Assembly (NCBI GenBank): GCA_011524395.1
Contig: WTKN01000217.1
Location: 35,349 to 99,348, forward strand
Source: Moorena sp. SS36440bin_2
Lineage (GTDB): Bacteria > Cyanobacteriota > Cyanobacteriia > Cyanobacteriales > Coleofasciculaceae
Length of the DNA: 64,000 bases
Direction: 5' to 3'
Shown piece by piece: positions 22,342 to 31,108 of this stretch. The stretch's first letter is position 1, and each line of letters opens with the position of its first letter. Both the position numbers and the translations under genes were made by a program. Under the pieces are notes generated by a model that ran no database searches, was not told the origin of the DNA, and saw only the letters and a list, made by a program, of their open reading frames with translations.

Positions 22342-23709
22342 ATGGTTGTGATTCAAGCAGAAAGCCTCCTCGGCCCAACGTCAGGAAAGTACGTTTTGGA
22401 AGACCAAGGCATTGATTTTGCTTTAGGCGGTCAAGGTGTCAAAATAGACATTAGTGGCATTCAAAGCATTGACAACGTTATTAATGGAACGGAGGCTCCT
22501 CCAGAAGGTGTGCTGACATATACATGGACAGCAGAGGATGGAGCGGCTGGTAAGTACGATATTAGTATTGCCTACTTTGACGAAGTGGATGGTAACTCTC
22601 CACTGACATTTAGCGTCAACGGACAGGAAGTTGGTACCTATGTTTACGACATAAACTTAAATAGCATTACAGCTGAGAAAATTACTTATGTCCCTTTAAG
22701 CGGTGCCAATGAAATTGGCACGCTAACTGCTGAGGCTAATCCCAATGCCATTTTTAAGGGCGTAGACCTTGCTCCAGGGGATGAAATAAAAATCTCGGTA
22801 CTGGCAGATAGCAATGGTAACTTTCTTGACGGCAATGGTAACAAAGCTTTCGAGCTAGGGCGAATTGATGCCATTGAAATTACCCCAGCTGAAGAGATTA
22901 TCCCCAGTTTGGATCTTTTCTGGCATAATCCTGTTACCAGACAAGTTGGTGTGTGGACTCTAAATGAGGAAGGCACTAACCGCGAGACCTCAGCATTCAT
23001 TACCGATCAAAGTGGTGAGGAGGTATTGTTACCAGAAGAGAGTCCATGGGAAGGCCGTGGTGTTATAGATTTAGGCGATGGTAACAGGAATCTTCTATGG
23101 CGTGATACGGTCACCGGCGGTGTTGCCATTTGGAAGATAGAAGGCTCCGAGTTGCAAGAGGAAATAATTATTGACCCACCAGCAGATGGCCCAGGTTCAA
23201 ACCTCGACTGGGAAATCCGTGGCACCGGAGATGTTAACAGTGGTGGTGGAGAAGAAATCTTCTGGTACAACACATCTACTGGAGACATTGCTGTTTCCGA
23301 GATACATGAAAGCGGGTTTGGGAATGCTACGTTTATTACAGATACCAGTAATCAGGCGATGATTATATCACCTGATGATGACTGGCAGTTACTTGCGGCT
23401 GGAGACATGGATGGCGATGGTGACGCAGATGCTATCTGGGAAAATATGACTACTCGACAGTTTGCCTACTGGAACCTGGATGGTACTGTTTACCAAAACG
23501 CAGTGGTGATCGATTCCCGACCAGCAAACGGTGATTGGGAATTCCGTGGTGCCTATGACGCTAACAACGATGGTATTGATGATTTCTTCTTCCGTAATTC
23601 CATGACTGGAGAGAATGGCATCTGGATCATCGAGAATAACTCAGTGAGTGATGATAATATTTTCGGGATCACTCCGGTGGCAGATACTAACTTCTCCTTC
23701 TACGTTTAG
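22342..23709 (+). CDS. Array copy 2: CBM6-like plus FG-GAP-like propeller protein
   Basis: 455 residues from the ATG at 22342. Same architecture as copy 1, with a longer N-terminal region (ESLLGPTSGKYVLEDQGIDF, then ISGIQSIDNVINGTEAPPEG) before the shared GKYDISIAYFDE block. The five blades and the loops DMDGDGDADA and DANNDGIDDF are kept. From about residue 275 (23171) the DNA matches copy 3 closely, consistent with gene conversion. It ends DTNFSFYV. No signal peptide. Together with its neighbours it is likely surface or matrix associated and Ca2+ dependent, by analogy with FG-GAP proteins. Confidence 0.85.
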   Translation: MVVIQAESLLGPTSGKYVLEDQGIDFALGGQGVKIDISGIQSIDNVINGTEAPPEGVLTYTWTAEDGAAGKYDISIAYFDEVDGNSPLTFSVNGQEVGTYVYDINLNSITAEKITYVPLSGANEIGTLTAEANPNAIFKGVDLAPGDEIKISVLADSNGNFLDGNGNKAFELGRIDAIEITPAEEIIPSLDLFWHNPVTRQVGVWTLNEEGTNRETSAFITDQSGEEVLLPEESPWEGRGVIDLGDGNRNLLWRDTVTGGVAIWKIEGSELQEEIIIDPPADGPGSNLDWEIRGTGDVNSGGGEEIFWYNTSTGDIAVSEIHESGFGNATFITDTSNQAMIISPDDDWQLLAAGDMDGDGDADAIWENMTTRQFAYWNLDGTVYQNAVVIDSRPANGDWEFRGAYDANNDGIDDFFFRNSMTGENGIWIIENNSVSDDNIFGITPVADTNFSFYV

Positions 23710-23755
23710 GATAGTCAGCAGCTAGCTTTACTGTTGTAATTAACGTCAAGACAAA

Positions 23756-23796
23756 CCCACCCCTTCTGCTTACGTTCAAGGGGTGGGTTGTTTTTT
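23756..23796 (+). terminator. Terminator of array copy 2
   Basis: CCCACCCCTT (23756-23765) and AAGGGGTGGG (23778-23787), followed by TTG and a six-T run. Confidence 0.88.
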
Positions 23797-24109
23797 CACT
23801 TAAATCTGGCTCTTCCGTACTTGTTATGCTAAATTAACAGTTTAGGGCAGGGACTTCGGAGCAGGGACTTCGGAGCAGTGGAAAGAGGCAGTATGCGCGA
23901 AATTTTTGTTAATTAAATAGCCTCAGAATCATTGTAGAGTAAGCTTTCGGTTTTTTTTAACTTAAAATGAGCGCATAGTAGGTACTGAAGAACCTTAAAT
24001 CTGAGTCTATAGCAATTCTACGACTTTTGAGGTATAAATTTTTGGGTTTTAGGGAGCAGGGAGCAGGGAAGAGGTAAGTCGGAAGTGGGAAAAGGGAAAA
24101 AATAATTTG

Positions 24110-24407
24110 TACCTCATAGCTACGATAAACGCTATATCTCTGACTTGAAAGAAACGGCTGAACAAAAGCCCAAGGGGATTCGAGGCTATTGGGGCGATTT
24201 GAACAAAGTTCATGATGTCTGTTGATGTCACTCAGCGGTGTTGATAAATCTCGTATCAGGACAACTCCTCTGTTACTTTGAAGGGCGATCGCTCGTAATT
24301 TAGCTCTGAATCTTTATGGAGATGCAGGGTTTGACAACATGGCTCAGGTACAAAGAAAATGCCAATTTGGGCTTAATAATATTAAGGCACTTTTTAGAAT
24401 GAAATAG
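24110..24407 (+). pseudogene. ISAs1-like transposase C-terminal remnant
   Basis: Not an intact frame, but translation in pieces recovers a DDE transposase C-terminus. RYISDLKETAEQ and KGIRGYWGDLNKVHDV come in one frame, then DVTQR and DKSRIR after shifts, then ARNLALNLYGDAGFDNMAQV and QRKCQFGLNNIKALFRMK ending at TAG 24405-24407. GYWG, the DKSRIR box and the terminal NIKALFRMK resemble ISAs1/H-repeat type transposases as I remember them. At least two frame changes and an in-frame TGA (24279) show decay. It occupies the place where the leader of array copy 3 should be. Confidence 0.75.
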
Positions 24408-24415
24408 CTCTAATG

Positions 24416-24456
24416 CCAACTTAGTAAGTTACGGGATGTGTAACTTACTAAGTTGG
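24416..24456. repeat. 17-bp perfect inverted repeat upstream of copy 3
   Basis: CCAACTTAGTAAGTTAC at 24416-24432 and its inverse at 24440-24456, with a 7-nt loop. Leader 5 keeps a 9-bp version (GTAAGTTAC/GTAACTTAC) and leaders 1, 2 and 4 have decayed versions. The structure is therefore ancestral to the leader, or is the abutting IS end. Confidence 0.8.
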
Positions 24457-24559
24457 GACTGAATTGGGATGGAGTAATTAAAAATTTTTTGGTGCATTAC
24501 GACAGAAAAGAAAAGCCAAGCACTGTAAACACAGATAACTTTTGGGAGAAAACGATCTT

Positions 24560-25864
24560 ATGGTTCTGATTGAAGCTGAAAGCAATCGCGTAAGGCGAGT
24601 AAACTACGAGATAATCTCTGACGACGATATTCCTGCGGTTGCTTCAGGCGGTCAAGCCGTCAGGATTAAAGATACTAATATAGCCGGTGTGCTTAAATTT
24701 GAATGGACAGCAGAGGATGGACTAGCTGGTAAGTATGATATTCGTATTGCCCACTTTGACGAAAATGATGGGAACTCTCCACTGATATTTAGTGTCAATG
24801 AAAAAGTTTATGACTATACTTTCAATATAGATTTACCTGGGGCTGAAGGTTTCAAAGAGAATTTTGTCCCTCTTAGGGGTGCCAATTCCAGTGGCACTCT
24901 AAGTGTTGATGATAATCCAAATCCCATTTTTAAGGGCGTAGACCTTGCTCCAGATAATGTAATAGAAATCTCGGTACAGGCAAGTGGCAATAATAAGGAT
25001 GATAATTTGGAGCTAGGGCGAATTGATGCCATTGAAATTACCCCAGCTGAAGAGATTATCCCCAGTTTGGATCTGTTCTGGCATCATTCTGTCAGTGAAA
25101 AAGTTGGTGTGTGGACTCTAAATGAGGAAGGCACTAGCCTTGAGACAGCAGCGTTCATTACCGATCAAAGTGGTGAGGACGTATTAGTACCAGACGAAAA
25201 TCCATGGGAAGGCCGTGGTGTTTTGGATAATGGCGATGGTAACAGGAATCTTCTGTGGCGTGATACGGTGACCGGCGGTGTTGCCATTTGGAAGATGGAA
25301 GGCTCTGAGTTCCAGGAGCAGATAATTATTGACCCACCAGCAGATGGCCCAGGTTCAAACCTCGACTGGGAAATCCGTGGCACCGGAGATGTTAACAGTG
25401 GTGGTGGAGAAGAAATCTTCTGGTACAACACATCTACTGGAGACATTGCTGTTTCCGAGATACATGAAAGCGGGTTTGGGAATGCTACGTTTATTACAGA
25501 TACCAGTAATCAGGCGATGATTATATCACCTGATGATGACTGGCAGTTACTTGCGGCTGGAGACATGGATGGCGATGGTGACGCAGATGCTATCTGGGAA
25601 AATATAACTACTCAACAGTTTGCTTACTGGGAGCTTGATGGTACTGTTTACCAGAACCCAGTGCTGATCGATTCCCCAGCGGCAGACGGTGATTGGGAAT
25701 TCCGTGGTGCCTATGACGCTAATAACGATGGTATTGATGATTTCTTCTTCCGTTCCGGAAGTGGAGAGACTGGCATCTGGATGATCGAGAATAACTCAGT
25801 GAGTGATGATAATATTTTCGTTATCGATACGGTCGAAGATACTAACTTCTCCTTTTACGTGTAG
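24560..25864 (+). CDS. Array copy 3: CBM6-like plus FG-GAP-like propeller protein
   Basis: 434 residues from the ATG at 24560, with GGGAG 11 nt upstream. The N-terminal domain is the most divergent of the five (LIEAESNRVRRVNYEIISDD; FEWTAEDGLAGKYDIRIAHF), but the propeller from about residue 255 is nearly identical to copies 1 and 2. Calcium-type loops DMDGDGDADA and DANNDGIDDF are intact, and it ends DTNFSFYV. Unlike the others it has only about 150 bp of the shared leader. It lacks the 18-bp inverted repeat and sits behind a transposase remnant, so its expression may differ. Confidence 0.85.
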   Translation: MVLIEAESNRVRRVNYEIISDDDIPAVASGGQAVRIKDTNIAGVLKFEWTAEDGLAGKYDIRIAHFDENDGNSPLIFSVNEKVYDYTFNIDLPGAEGFKENFVPLRGANSSGTLSVDDNPNPIFKGVDLAPDNVIEISVQASGNNKDDNLELGRIDAIEITPAEEIIPSLDLFWHHSVSEKVGVWTLNEEGTSLETAAFITDQSGEDVLVPDENPWEGRGVLDNGDGNRNLLWRDTVTGGVAIWKMEGSEFQEQIIIDPPADGPGSNLDWEIRGTGDVNSGGGEEIFWYNTSTGDIAVSEIHESGFGNATFITDTSNQAMIISPDDDWQLLAAGDMDGDGDADAIWENITTQQFAYWELDGTVYQNPVLIDSPAADGDWEFRGAYDANNDGIDDFFFRSGSGETGIWMIENNSVSDDNIFVIDTVEDTNFSFYV

Positions 25865-25911
25865 GATAATCAGCAGCTAGCTTTACTGTTGTAATTAAAG
25901 TGAACAAGCAG

Positions 25912-25952
25912 CCCACCTCTTCCGCTTACGTTCAAGGGGTGGACTGTTTTTT
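25912..25952 (+). terminator. Terminator of array copy 3
   Basis: Imperfect version of the shared hairpin (CCCACCTCTT against AAGGGGTGGA), followed by CTG and six T (25947-25952). Confidence 0.75.
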
Positions 25953-26002
25953 CGCTATTTTATATAACCCCTAACGTAAGCATTCAGCCTATATTCTTAG
26001 CT

Positions 26003-26626
26003 AACTTGATCTTATATAAGATTTTTTTTTATCAGTACCAAATCAGTAAATTTTTTATAGATTTTTATGAAGTTTTGATGAAAAGCGCTAATTTGATCGT
26101 GACATTTATGGATTTTTATGTCATTTATACTAATGGTAGGATTTTTTTTTAAGTCAAAACGCCAAAAAAAATAGGAAGCCTGGAATAAAACTATTTTTTT
26201 TACTAGGTCATCTAGGGATGAAATTTTATCAGGGTATCGTTAGCAAGTAAAACTCTAGAAAAGGCTTCAAAAAATTTATGCAGTGAAACTGGATAAGTTT
26301 GAGCAGGGCATCTTTGAACTATTAAAAGGGGTATTTTTCCCTTATCGATATATCTAGAAGTACGTATCTATAAAGGTACTTTACTCTAGATACATCGATA
26401 AGCATGATTAAATTTTCTCCAAAAGTTCACAGACAAAGTTCACAGACTTTTATTCCATATAATGGCAGGAAATTTAAGTAATGCCAGTGTTGTAAGTTAC
26501 ACATTCCTTGACTTACTAAGTTGGTAATTAATTGGGATGGAGTAATTATATTTTTTTTGTACATCAGGACGAAAAATAAAAGCCAACTACTGTAAACAAA
26601 GATAACTTTTGGGAGAAAACTATCTT
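26003..26626 (+). promoter_or_regulatory. Conserved leader of array copy 4
   Basis: Shares the block order of leaders 1, 2 and 5 but lacks the 101-bp insertion: AATGCCAGTG runs directly into TTGTAAGTT near 26485. The inverted repeat is at 26341-26402 with one mismatch. It ends TTTTGGGAG-AAAACTATCTT-ATG. Confidence 0.7.
26341..26402. repeat. 18-bp inverted repeat in leader 4
   Basis: Left arm 26341-26358 and right arm 26385-26402, with a single mismatch in the left arm (GATATATC for GATGTATC). Confidence 0.85.
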
Positions 26627-28045
26627 ATGGGTAAGATTATTGAAGCAGAAGACATTTTACAAGAAAATTTAAACTCTGAAGACAAAGATCCAAAGAAATA
26701 CGTTTTCGAGAATGAAACAGGAGGCATTGATGTTCTTATAAACGGTGAAGTTGTCAAAAAACAAGGTGTCAAAATAGACATTAGTGGCATTAACATTGAC
26801 AACGTTATTAATGGAACGGAGGCGACTCCAGAAGGTGTGCTGACATATACATGGACAGCACAGGATGGACCTGCTGGTAAGTATGATATTGGTATTGCCT
26901 ACTTTGACGAAGCGGATGGGGAATCTGAACTGACATTTAGAGTCAACGGACAGGAAGTTGGTACCTATGTTTATGATCTAAACTTACGTGGTGATAATAT
27001 AGATGAGCCAACAGCTGAGCAAAAGAATTATGTACCTCTGAGGGGTGACAATTTAACTGGCTCTTTAAGTGCTCAGAATAAGCAAAATCCAAATCCCATT
27101 TTTCAGGACATAGACCTTGCTCCAGGAGATGAAATCGAAATCTCGGTACTAGCAAATAGCAATGGTAACTTTACCAACGAGCAGGGTAACGTAACTTTCG
27201 AGCTAGGGCGAATTGATGCCATTGAAATTACCCGAATCCCCAGTGTGGATCTGTTCTGGCATAATCCTGACAGTGGAGACGTTGCTTTGTGGACTTTAAA
27301 TGGCCAGGGCACTGAGGTCGAGACAACAGCGTTTATTACTGATCAAAGTGGTCAGGACGTATTAGTAACAGACGACAGTCAATTTGAAGCCCGTGGTGTT
27401 ATAGATTTAGGGGATGGTATCAGGAATCCTCTGTGGCGTGATACGCTAACCGGCGCTGTTGCGGTTTGGAACATGGAACGCTCGGAGTTCCAGGATGCAA
27501 TAATTACTCAGGCACCAGCAGGTCAAGCAGGATCAGACCTCAACTGGGAAATCCGTGGTACGGGAGATGTTAATGGTGGTGGTGCAGAAGAAATCTTTTG
27601 GTACAACACATCTACTGGGGACATTGCTGTTTGGGAGATCGATGAAACCGGGTTTGGTAATGCTACGTTTATTACGGATAGCAATGGTCAAAACATGATA
27701 GAGTCACCATTAAGTTCCTGGAAGCTAGTTGCGGCTGGAGACATGGATGGCGATGGTAACGCCGATGCTATCTGGGAAAATATGACTACCAAACAGTTTG
27801 CCTACTGGAAGCTCGATGGTACGGTTTACCAGGAGGCAGTGCTGATTGATGCCCGACCAGCAGACGGTCCATGGGAATTCCGTGGTTCCTATGACGCTAA
27901 CCGAGATGGTATCGATGATTTATTTTTCCGTAATTCCGAAGGACAGAATGGCATGTGGATGATCGAGAATAACTCAGTGAGTGAGGAGAATATCTTACCT
28001 ATCACTCCTTCGGTTCCAGATACTAACTTTTCCTTCTACGTTTAG
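26627..28045 (+). CDS. Array copy 4: CBM6-like plus FG-GAP-like propeller protein
   Basis: 472 residues from the ATG at 26627, the longest of the five. The N-terminus (MGKIIEAEDILQENL, then a Lys/Glu-rich insertion to about residue 50) carries the E-A-E start typical of family 6/35 carbohydrate-binding modules. GKYDIGIAYFDEADGESELT and VNGQEV follow. The propeller differs from copies 1-3 (GDVALWTLNGQG, GAVAVWNMERSEFQ, GDIAVWEIDE, KQFAYWKLDG), with loops DMDGDGNADA and DANRDGIDDL. From 26794 to 28022 the DNA appears identical to copy 5. It ends DTNFSFYV. No signal peptide. Confidence 0.85.
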   Translation: MGKIIEAEDILQENLNSEDKDPKKYVFENETGGIDVLINGEVVKKQGVKIDISGINIDNVINGTEATPEGVLTYTWTAQDGPAGKYDIGIAYFDEADGESELTFRVNGQEVGTYVYDLNLRGDNIDEPTAEQKNYVPLRGDNLTGSLSAQNKQNPNPIFQDIDLAPGDEIEISVLANSNGNFTNEQGNVTFELGRIDAIEITRIPSVDLFWHNPDSGDVALWTLNGQGTEVETTAFITDQSGQDVLVTDDSQFEARGVIDLGDGIRNPLWRDTLTGAVAVWNMERSEFQDAIITQAPAGQAGSDLNWEIRGTGDVNGGGAEEIFWYNTSTGDIAVWEIDETGFGNATFITDSNGQNMIESPLSSWKLVAAGDMDGDGNADAIWENMTTKQFAYWKLDGTVYQEAVLIDARPADGPWEFRGSYDANRDGIDDLFFRNSEGQNGMWMIENNSVSEENILPITPSVPDTNFSFYV

Positions 28046-28080
28046 GATAGTCAGCAGGTAGCTTTACTGTTGTCATCAAA

Positions 28081-28136
28081 GTGAACAAGCAGCCCACTCC
28101 TTCTGCTTAGGCTCAAGGGGTGGGCTGCTTGTTCAC
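28081..28136. terminator. Extended hairpin after array copy 4
   Basis: A 22-bp inverted repeat with one mismatch: left arm 28081-28102 (GTGAACAAGCAGCCCACTCC...) and right arm 28115-28136. The core is the shared CCCACCCCTT/AAGGGGTGGG hairpin. It is symmetrical and long enough to act in both directions. Confidence 0.8.
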
Positions 28137-28481
28137 TTTAATCTGAGTCTAATATTTCCGGGTTTCAGTAGCGTGCGCCGTTCCCTTATCATGGCAATGA
28201 GCAAACGGGATAATTTAATAATATTGATAGATTAATGATGAGAATTTAAAGTCTGGATAAACGTCCTTAGCCTATGGCCACCCTATTTTAGGTGCTTTTT
28301 GGCACAGGCTTCTAGTGGTGACACAAACTTCGACGCTGTGAGGCAAAAAAGATTAAACGAAGCTTACCTCTTTTATTCAAAAGCACCATTAGTAGGACTA
28401 TCTGTAGCGCATTAGCTGATAGCTTACCCACTAACTACCCTGAGGCAGGGGAAAATTACTCATTTATAATTATTAGCTGAC

Positions 28482-29113
28482 TTGATGTTATATAATAATT
28501 AGCTTTTACTCAGTACCAACTTAGTAAATTTTTTATAAAATTTTATAAAATTTTTATGAATAACGCTAATTTTCTAGTGACATTTACGGAATTTTATGGC
28601 ATTTATACTAGTGGTAGGATTTTTTTTCAGTCAAAACACCAAAAAAAACATGAAGCCTGGAACCAAACTACTTTTTTGAGGAGATCATCTCTTAGGGATG
28701 GAATTTTATCAGGGTATCGTTAGCCAGGAAAACTATAGAAAAGGCTTCAAAAAATTTATCCAGTGAAACTGGATAAATTTGTGCAAGGCATCTTTGAACT
28801 ATTAAAGGGAGTGTTTTACCCTTATCGATGTATCTAGAAGTACGTATCTAGGAAGGTATTGTACCCAAGATACATCGATAAGCATGATTGAATTTTCCCC
28901 AAAAGTTCACAGACACAGACAAAGTTTACAGACTCTTATCCCATTTCATAGCAGGGACATTGAGTAATGCTAGTGTTGTAAGTTACACATCCCGTAACTT
29001 ACTGAGTTGGGACTGAATTGGGATGGAGTAATTATAAATTTTTTGGTGCATGACGACGCAAAAGAAAAGCCCACCAGTCTAAACACAGATAACTTTTGGG
29101 AAAAAACTATCTT
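28482..29113 (+). promoter_or_regulatory. Conserved leader of array copy 5
   Basis: Same blocks as leaders 1, 2 and 4, without the 101-bp insertion (AATGCTAGTG joins TTGTAAGTT near 28975). The small palindrome AAATTTATCCAGT-GAA-ACTGGATAAATTT is perfect here (about 28751-28779). The main inverted repeat is at 28821-28882 with arms reduced to 15 bp. Confidence 0.7.
28821..28882. repeat. Inverted repeat in leader 5
   Basis: CTTATCGATGTATCT (28821-28835) pairs with AGATACATCGATAAG (28868-28882). The innermost 3 bp of the 18-bp arms are lost. Confidence 0.85.
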
Positions 29114-30490
29114 ATGGTTCTGATTCAAGCAGAAAGCCTTCTCGGCCCAACGTCAGGAAACTACGTTTTGGACAACGAAGGCATTGATTTTGCTTTAGGC
29201 GGTGAAGGTGTCAAACTAGACATTAGTGGCATTCAAAGCATTGACAACGTTATTAATGGAACGGAGGCGACTCCAGAAGGTGTGCTGACATATACATGGA
29301 CAGCACAGGATGGACCTGCTGGTAAGTATGATATTGGTATTGCCTACTTTGACGAAGCGGATGGGGAATCTGAACTGACATTTAGAGTCAACGGACAGGA
29401 AGTTGGTACCTATGTTTATGATCTAAACTTACGTGGTGATAATATAGATGAGCCAACAGCTGAGCAAAAGAATTATGTACCTCTGAGGGGTGACAATTTA
29501 ACTGGCTCTTTAAGTGCTCAGAATAAGCAAAATCCAAATCCCATTTTTCAGGACATAGACCTTGCTCCAGGAGATGAAATCGAAATCTCGGTACTAGCAA
29601 ATAGCAATGGTAACTTTACCAACGAGCAGGGTAACGTAACTTTCGAGCTAGGGCGAATTGATGCCATTGAAATTACCCGAATCCCCAGTGTGGATCTGTT
29701 CTGGCATAATCCTGACAGTGGAGACGTTGCTTTGTGGACTTTAAATGGCCAGGGCACTGAGGTCGAGACAACAGCGTTTATTACTGATCAAAGTGGTCAG
29801 GACGTATTAGTAACAGACGACAGTCAATTTGAAGCCCGTGGTGTTATAGATTTAGGGGATGGTATCAGGAATCCTCTGTGGCGTGATACGCTAACCGGCG
29901 CTGTTGCGGTTTGGAACATGGAACGCTCGGAGTTCCAGGATGCAATAATTACTCAGGCACCAGCAGGTCAAGCAGGATCAGACCTCAACTGGGAAATCCG
30001 TGGTACGGGAGATGTTAATGGTGGTGGTGCAGAAGAAATCTTTTGGTACAACACATCTACTGGGGACATTGCTGTTTGGGAGATCGATGAAACCGGGTTT
30101 GGTAATGCTACGTTTATTACGGATAGCAATGGTCAAAACATGATAGAGTCACCATTAAGTTCCTGGAAGCTAGTTGCGGCTGGAGACATGGATGGCGATG
30201 GTAACGCCGATGCTATCTGGGAAAATATGACTACCAAACAGTTTGCCTACTGGAAGCTCGATGGTACGGTTTACCAGGAGGCAGTGCTGATTGATGCCCG
30301 ACCAGCAGACGGTCCATGGGAATTCCGTGGTTCCTATGACGCTAACCGAGATGGTATCGATGATTTATTTTTCCGTAATTCCGAAGGACAGAATGGCATG
30401 TGGATGATCGAGAATAACTCAGTGAGTGAGGAGAATATCTTACCTATCACTCCTTCGGTTCCAGATATCAACTACTCCTTCTACGTGTAG
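29114..30490 (+). CDS. Array copy 5: CBM6-like plus FG-GAP-like propeller protein
   Basis: 458 residues from the ATG at 29114. It is a mosaic. The first 40 or so residues (ESLLGPTSGNYVLDNEGIDF, ISGIQSIDNV) resemble copy 2, while everything from 29239 to 30467 appears identical to copy 4 at the DNA level. The C-terminus is DINYSFYV, slightly different from DTNFSFYV in the others. Same predicted fold and Ca2+-type loops as copy 4, and no signal peptide. The mosaic points to recent gene conversion or unequal crossing-over inside the array. Confidence 0.85.
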   Translation: MVLIQAESLLGPTSGNYVLDNEGIDFALGGEGVKLDISGIQSIDNVINGTEATPEGVLTYTWTAQDGPAGKYDIGIAYFDEADGESELTFRVNGQEVGTYVYDLNLRGDNIDEPTAEQKNYVPLRGDNLTGSLSAQNKQNPNPIFQDIDLAPGDEIEISVLANSNGNFTNEQGNVTFELGRIDAIEITRIPSVDLFWHNPDSGDVALWTLNGQGTEVETTAFITDQSGQDVLVTDDSQFEARGVIDLGDGIRNPLWRDTLTGAVAVWNMERSEFQDAIITQAPAGQAGSDLNWEIRGTGDVNGGGAEEIFWYNTSTGDIAVWEIDETGFGNATFITDSNGQNMIESPLSSWKLVAAGDMDGDGNADAIWENMTTKQFAYWKLDGTVYQEAVLIDARPADGPWEFRGSYDANRDGIDDLFFRNSEGQNGMWMIENNSVSEENILPITPSVPDINYSFYV

Positions 30491-30536
30491 GATAGTCACC
30501 AGATAGCTTTAATTTTTTAATTAGAGTGAATGAAAA

Positions 30537-30570
30537 CCCACCTCTTCTGCTTCCGGTCAAGGGGTGGAAT
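30537..30570 (+). terminator. Degenerate terminator hairpin after array copy 5
   Basis: CCCACCTCTT against AAGGGGTGG, the array's shared hairpin, but followed by AATGATTAAG rather than a T-run. It lies only 15 bp before the thioesterase start, so transcription may continue into that gene. Confidence 0.55.
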
Positions 30571-30584
30571 GATTAAGTTAATCC

Positions 30585-31076
30585 ATGTCAGAAACACCCC
30601 AAACCTCAGCTCAAGGAAAGCTGGACATTACCATGCCAAGCCATGAGCTAACCGCCACCACAGAAAAATGGTTTGACTATCCAGTGCGAGTCCATCCCCA
30701 CCACACTGACTATGGTGGTATAGTCTGGCATGGTACCTACCTTCGCTGGATGGAAGAAGCGAGGGTGGAGTATTTACGTTCAATGGGTATGGATTATAGT
30801 GATCTCGTCAAGCTAGGATGCGATTTACCGGTAGTAGAACTTTCTTTACGCTATCACCGGGCAATGCCAATGGGCACAGAAGCAGTTGTCAAGACAGCCA
30901 TCGCCGAAATGAAAGGTGTCCGTATTAAGTGGGATTATCAAATTCAATCCCATGATGGGAAAGAACTTTATGTAACCGGTCGTGTGATTCTAGTACCCGT
31001 TGACCAAGAGCAGGGTAAGATTATGCGCAAGTTACCACCAGTGCTCAAGGATATATTAGAGCAGTTTTCTAGTTGA
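30585..31076 (+). CDS. Acyl-CoA thioesterase, hot-dog fold (YbgC/FadM-like)
   Basis: 163 residues. HPHHTDYGGIVWHGTYLRWM contains the catalytic Asp and the HxxxxxxH-D-x-x-G pattern of 4-hydroxybenzoyl-CoA thioesterase-type hot-dog enzymes. MEEARVEYLRSMGMDY is the long helix. It hydrolyses a thioester, but the acyl group is not evident. The region around the catalytic Asp does not resemble the cyanobacterial DHNA-CoA thioesterase as I recall it, so a role in phylloquinone synthesis is less likely. The first 27 residues are an extra non-conserved extension. Confidence 0.88.
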   Translation: MSETPQTSAQGKLDITMPSHELTATTEKWFDYPVRVHPHHTDYGGIVWHGTYLRWMEEARVEYLRSMGMDYSDLVKLGCDLPVVELSLRYHRAMPMGTEAVVKTAIAEMKGVRIKWDYQIQSHDGKELYVTGRVILVPVDQEQGKIMRKLPPVLKDILEQFSS

Positions 31077-31108
31077 GCCAATCGAACTTAGCTTATTTTA
31101 GGGTTGTT

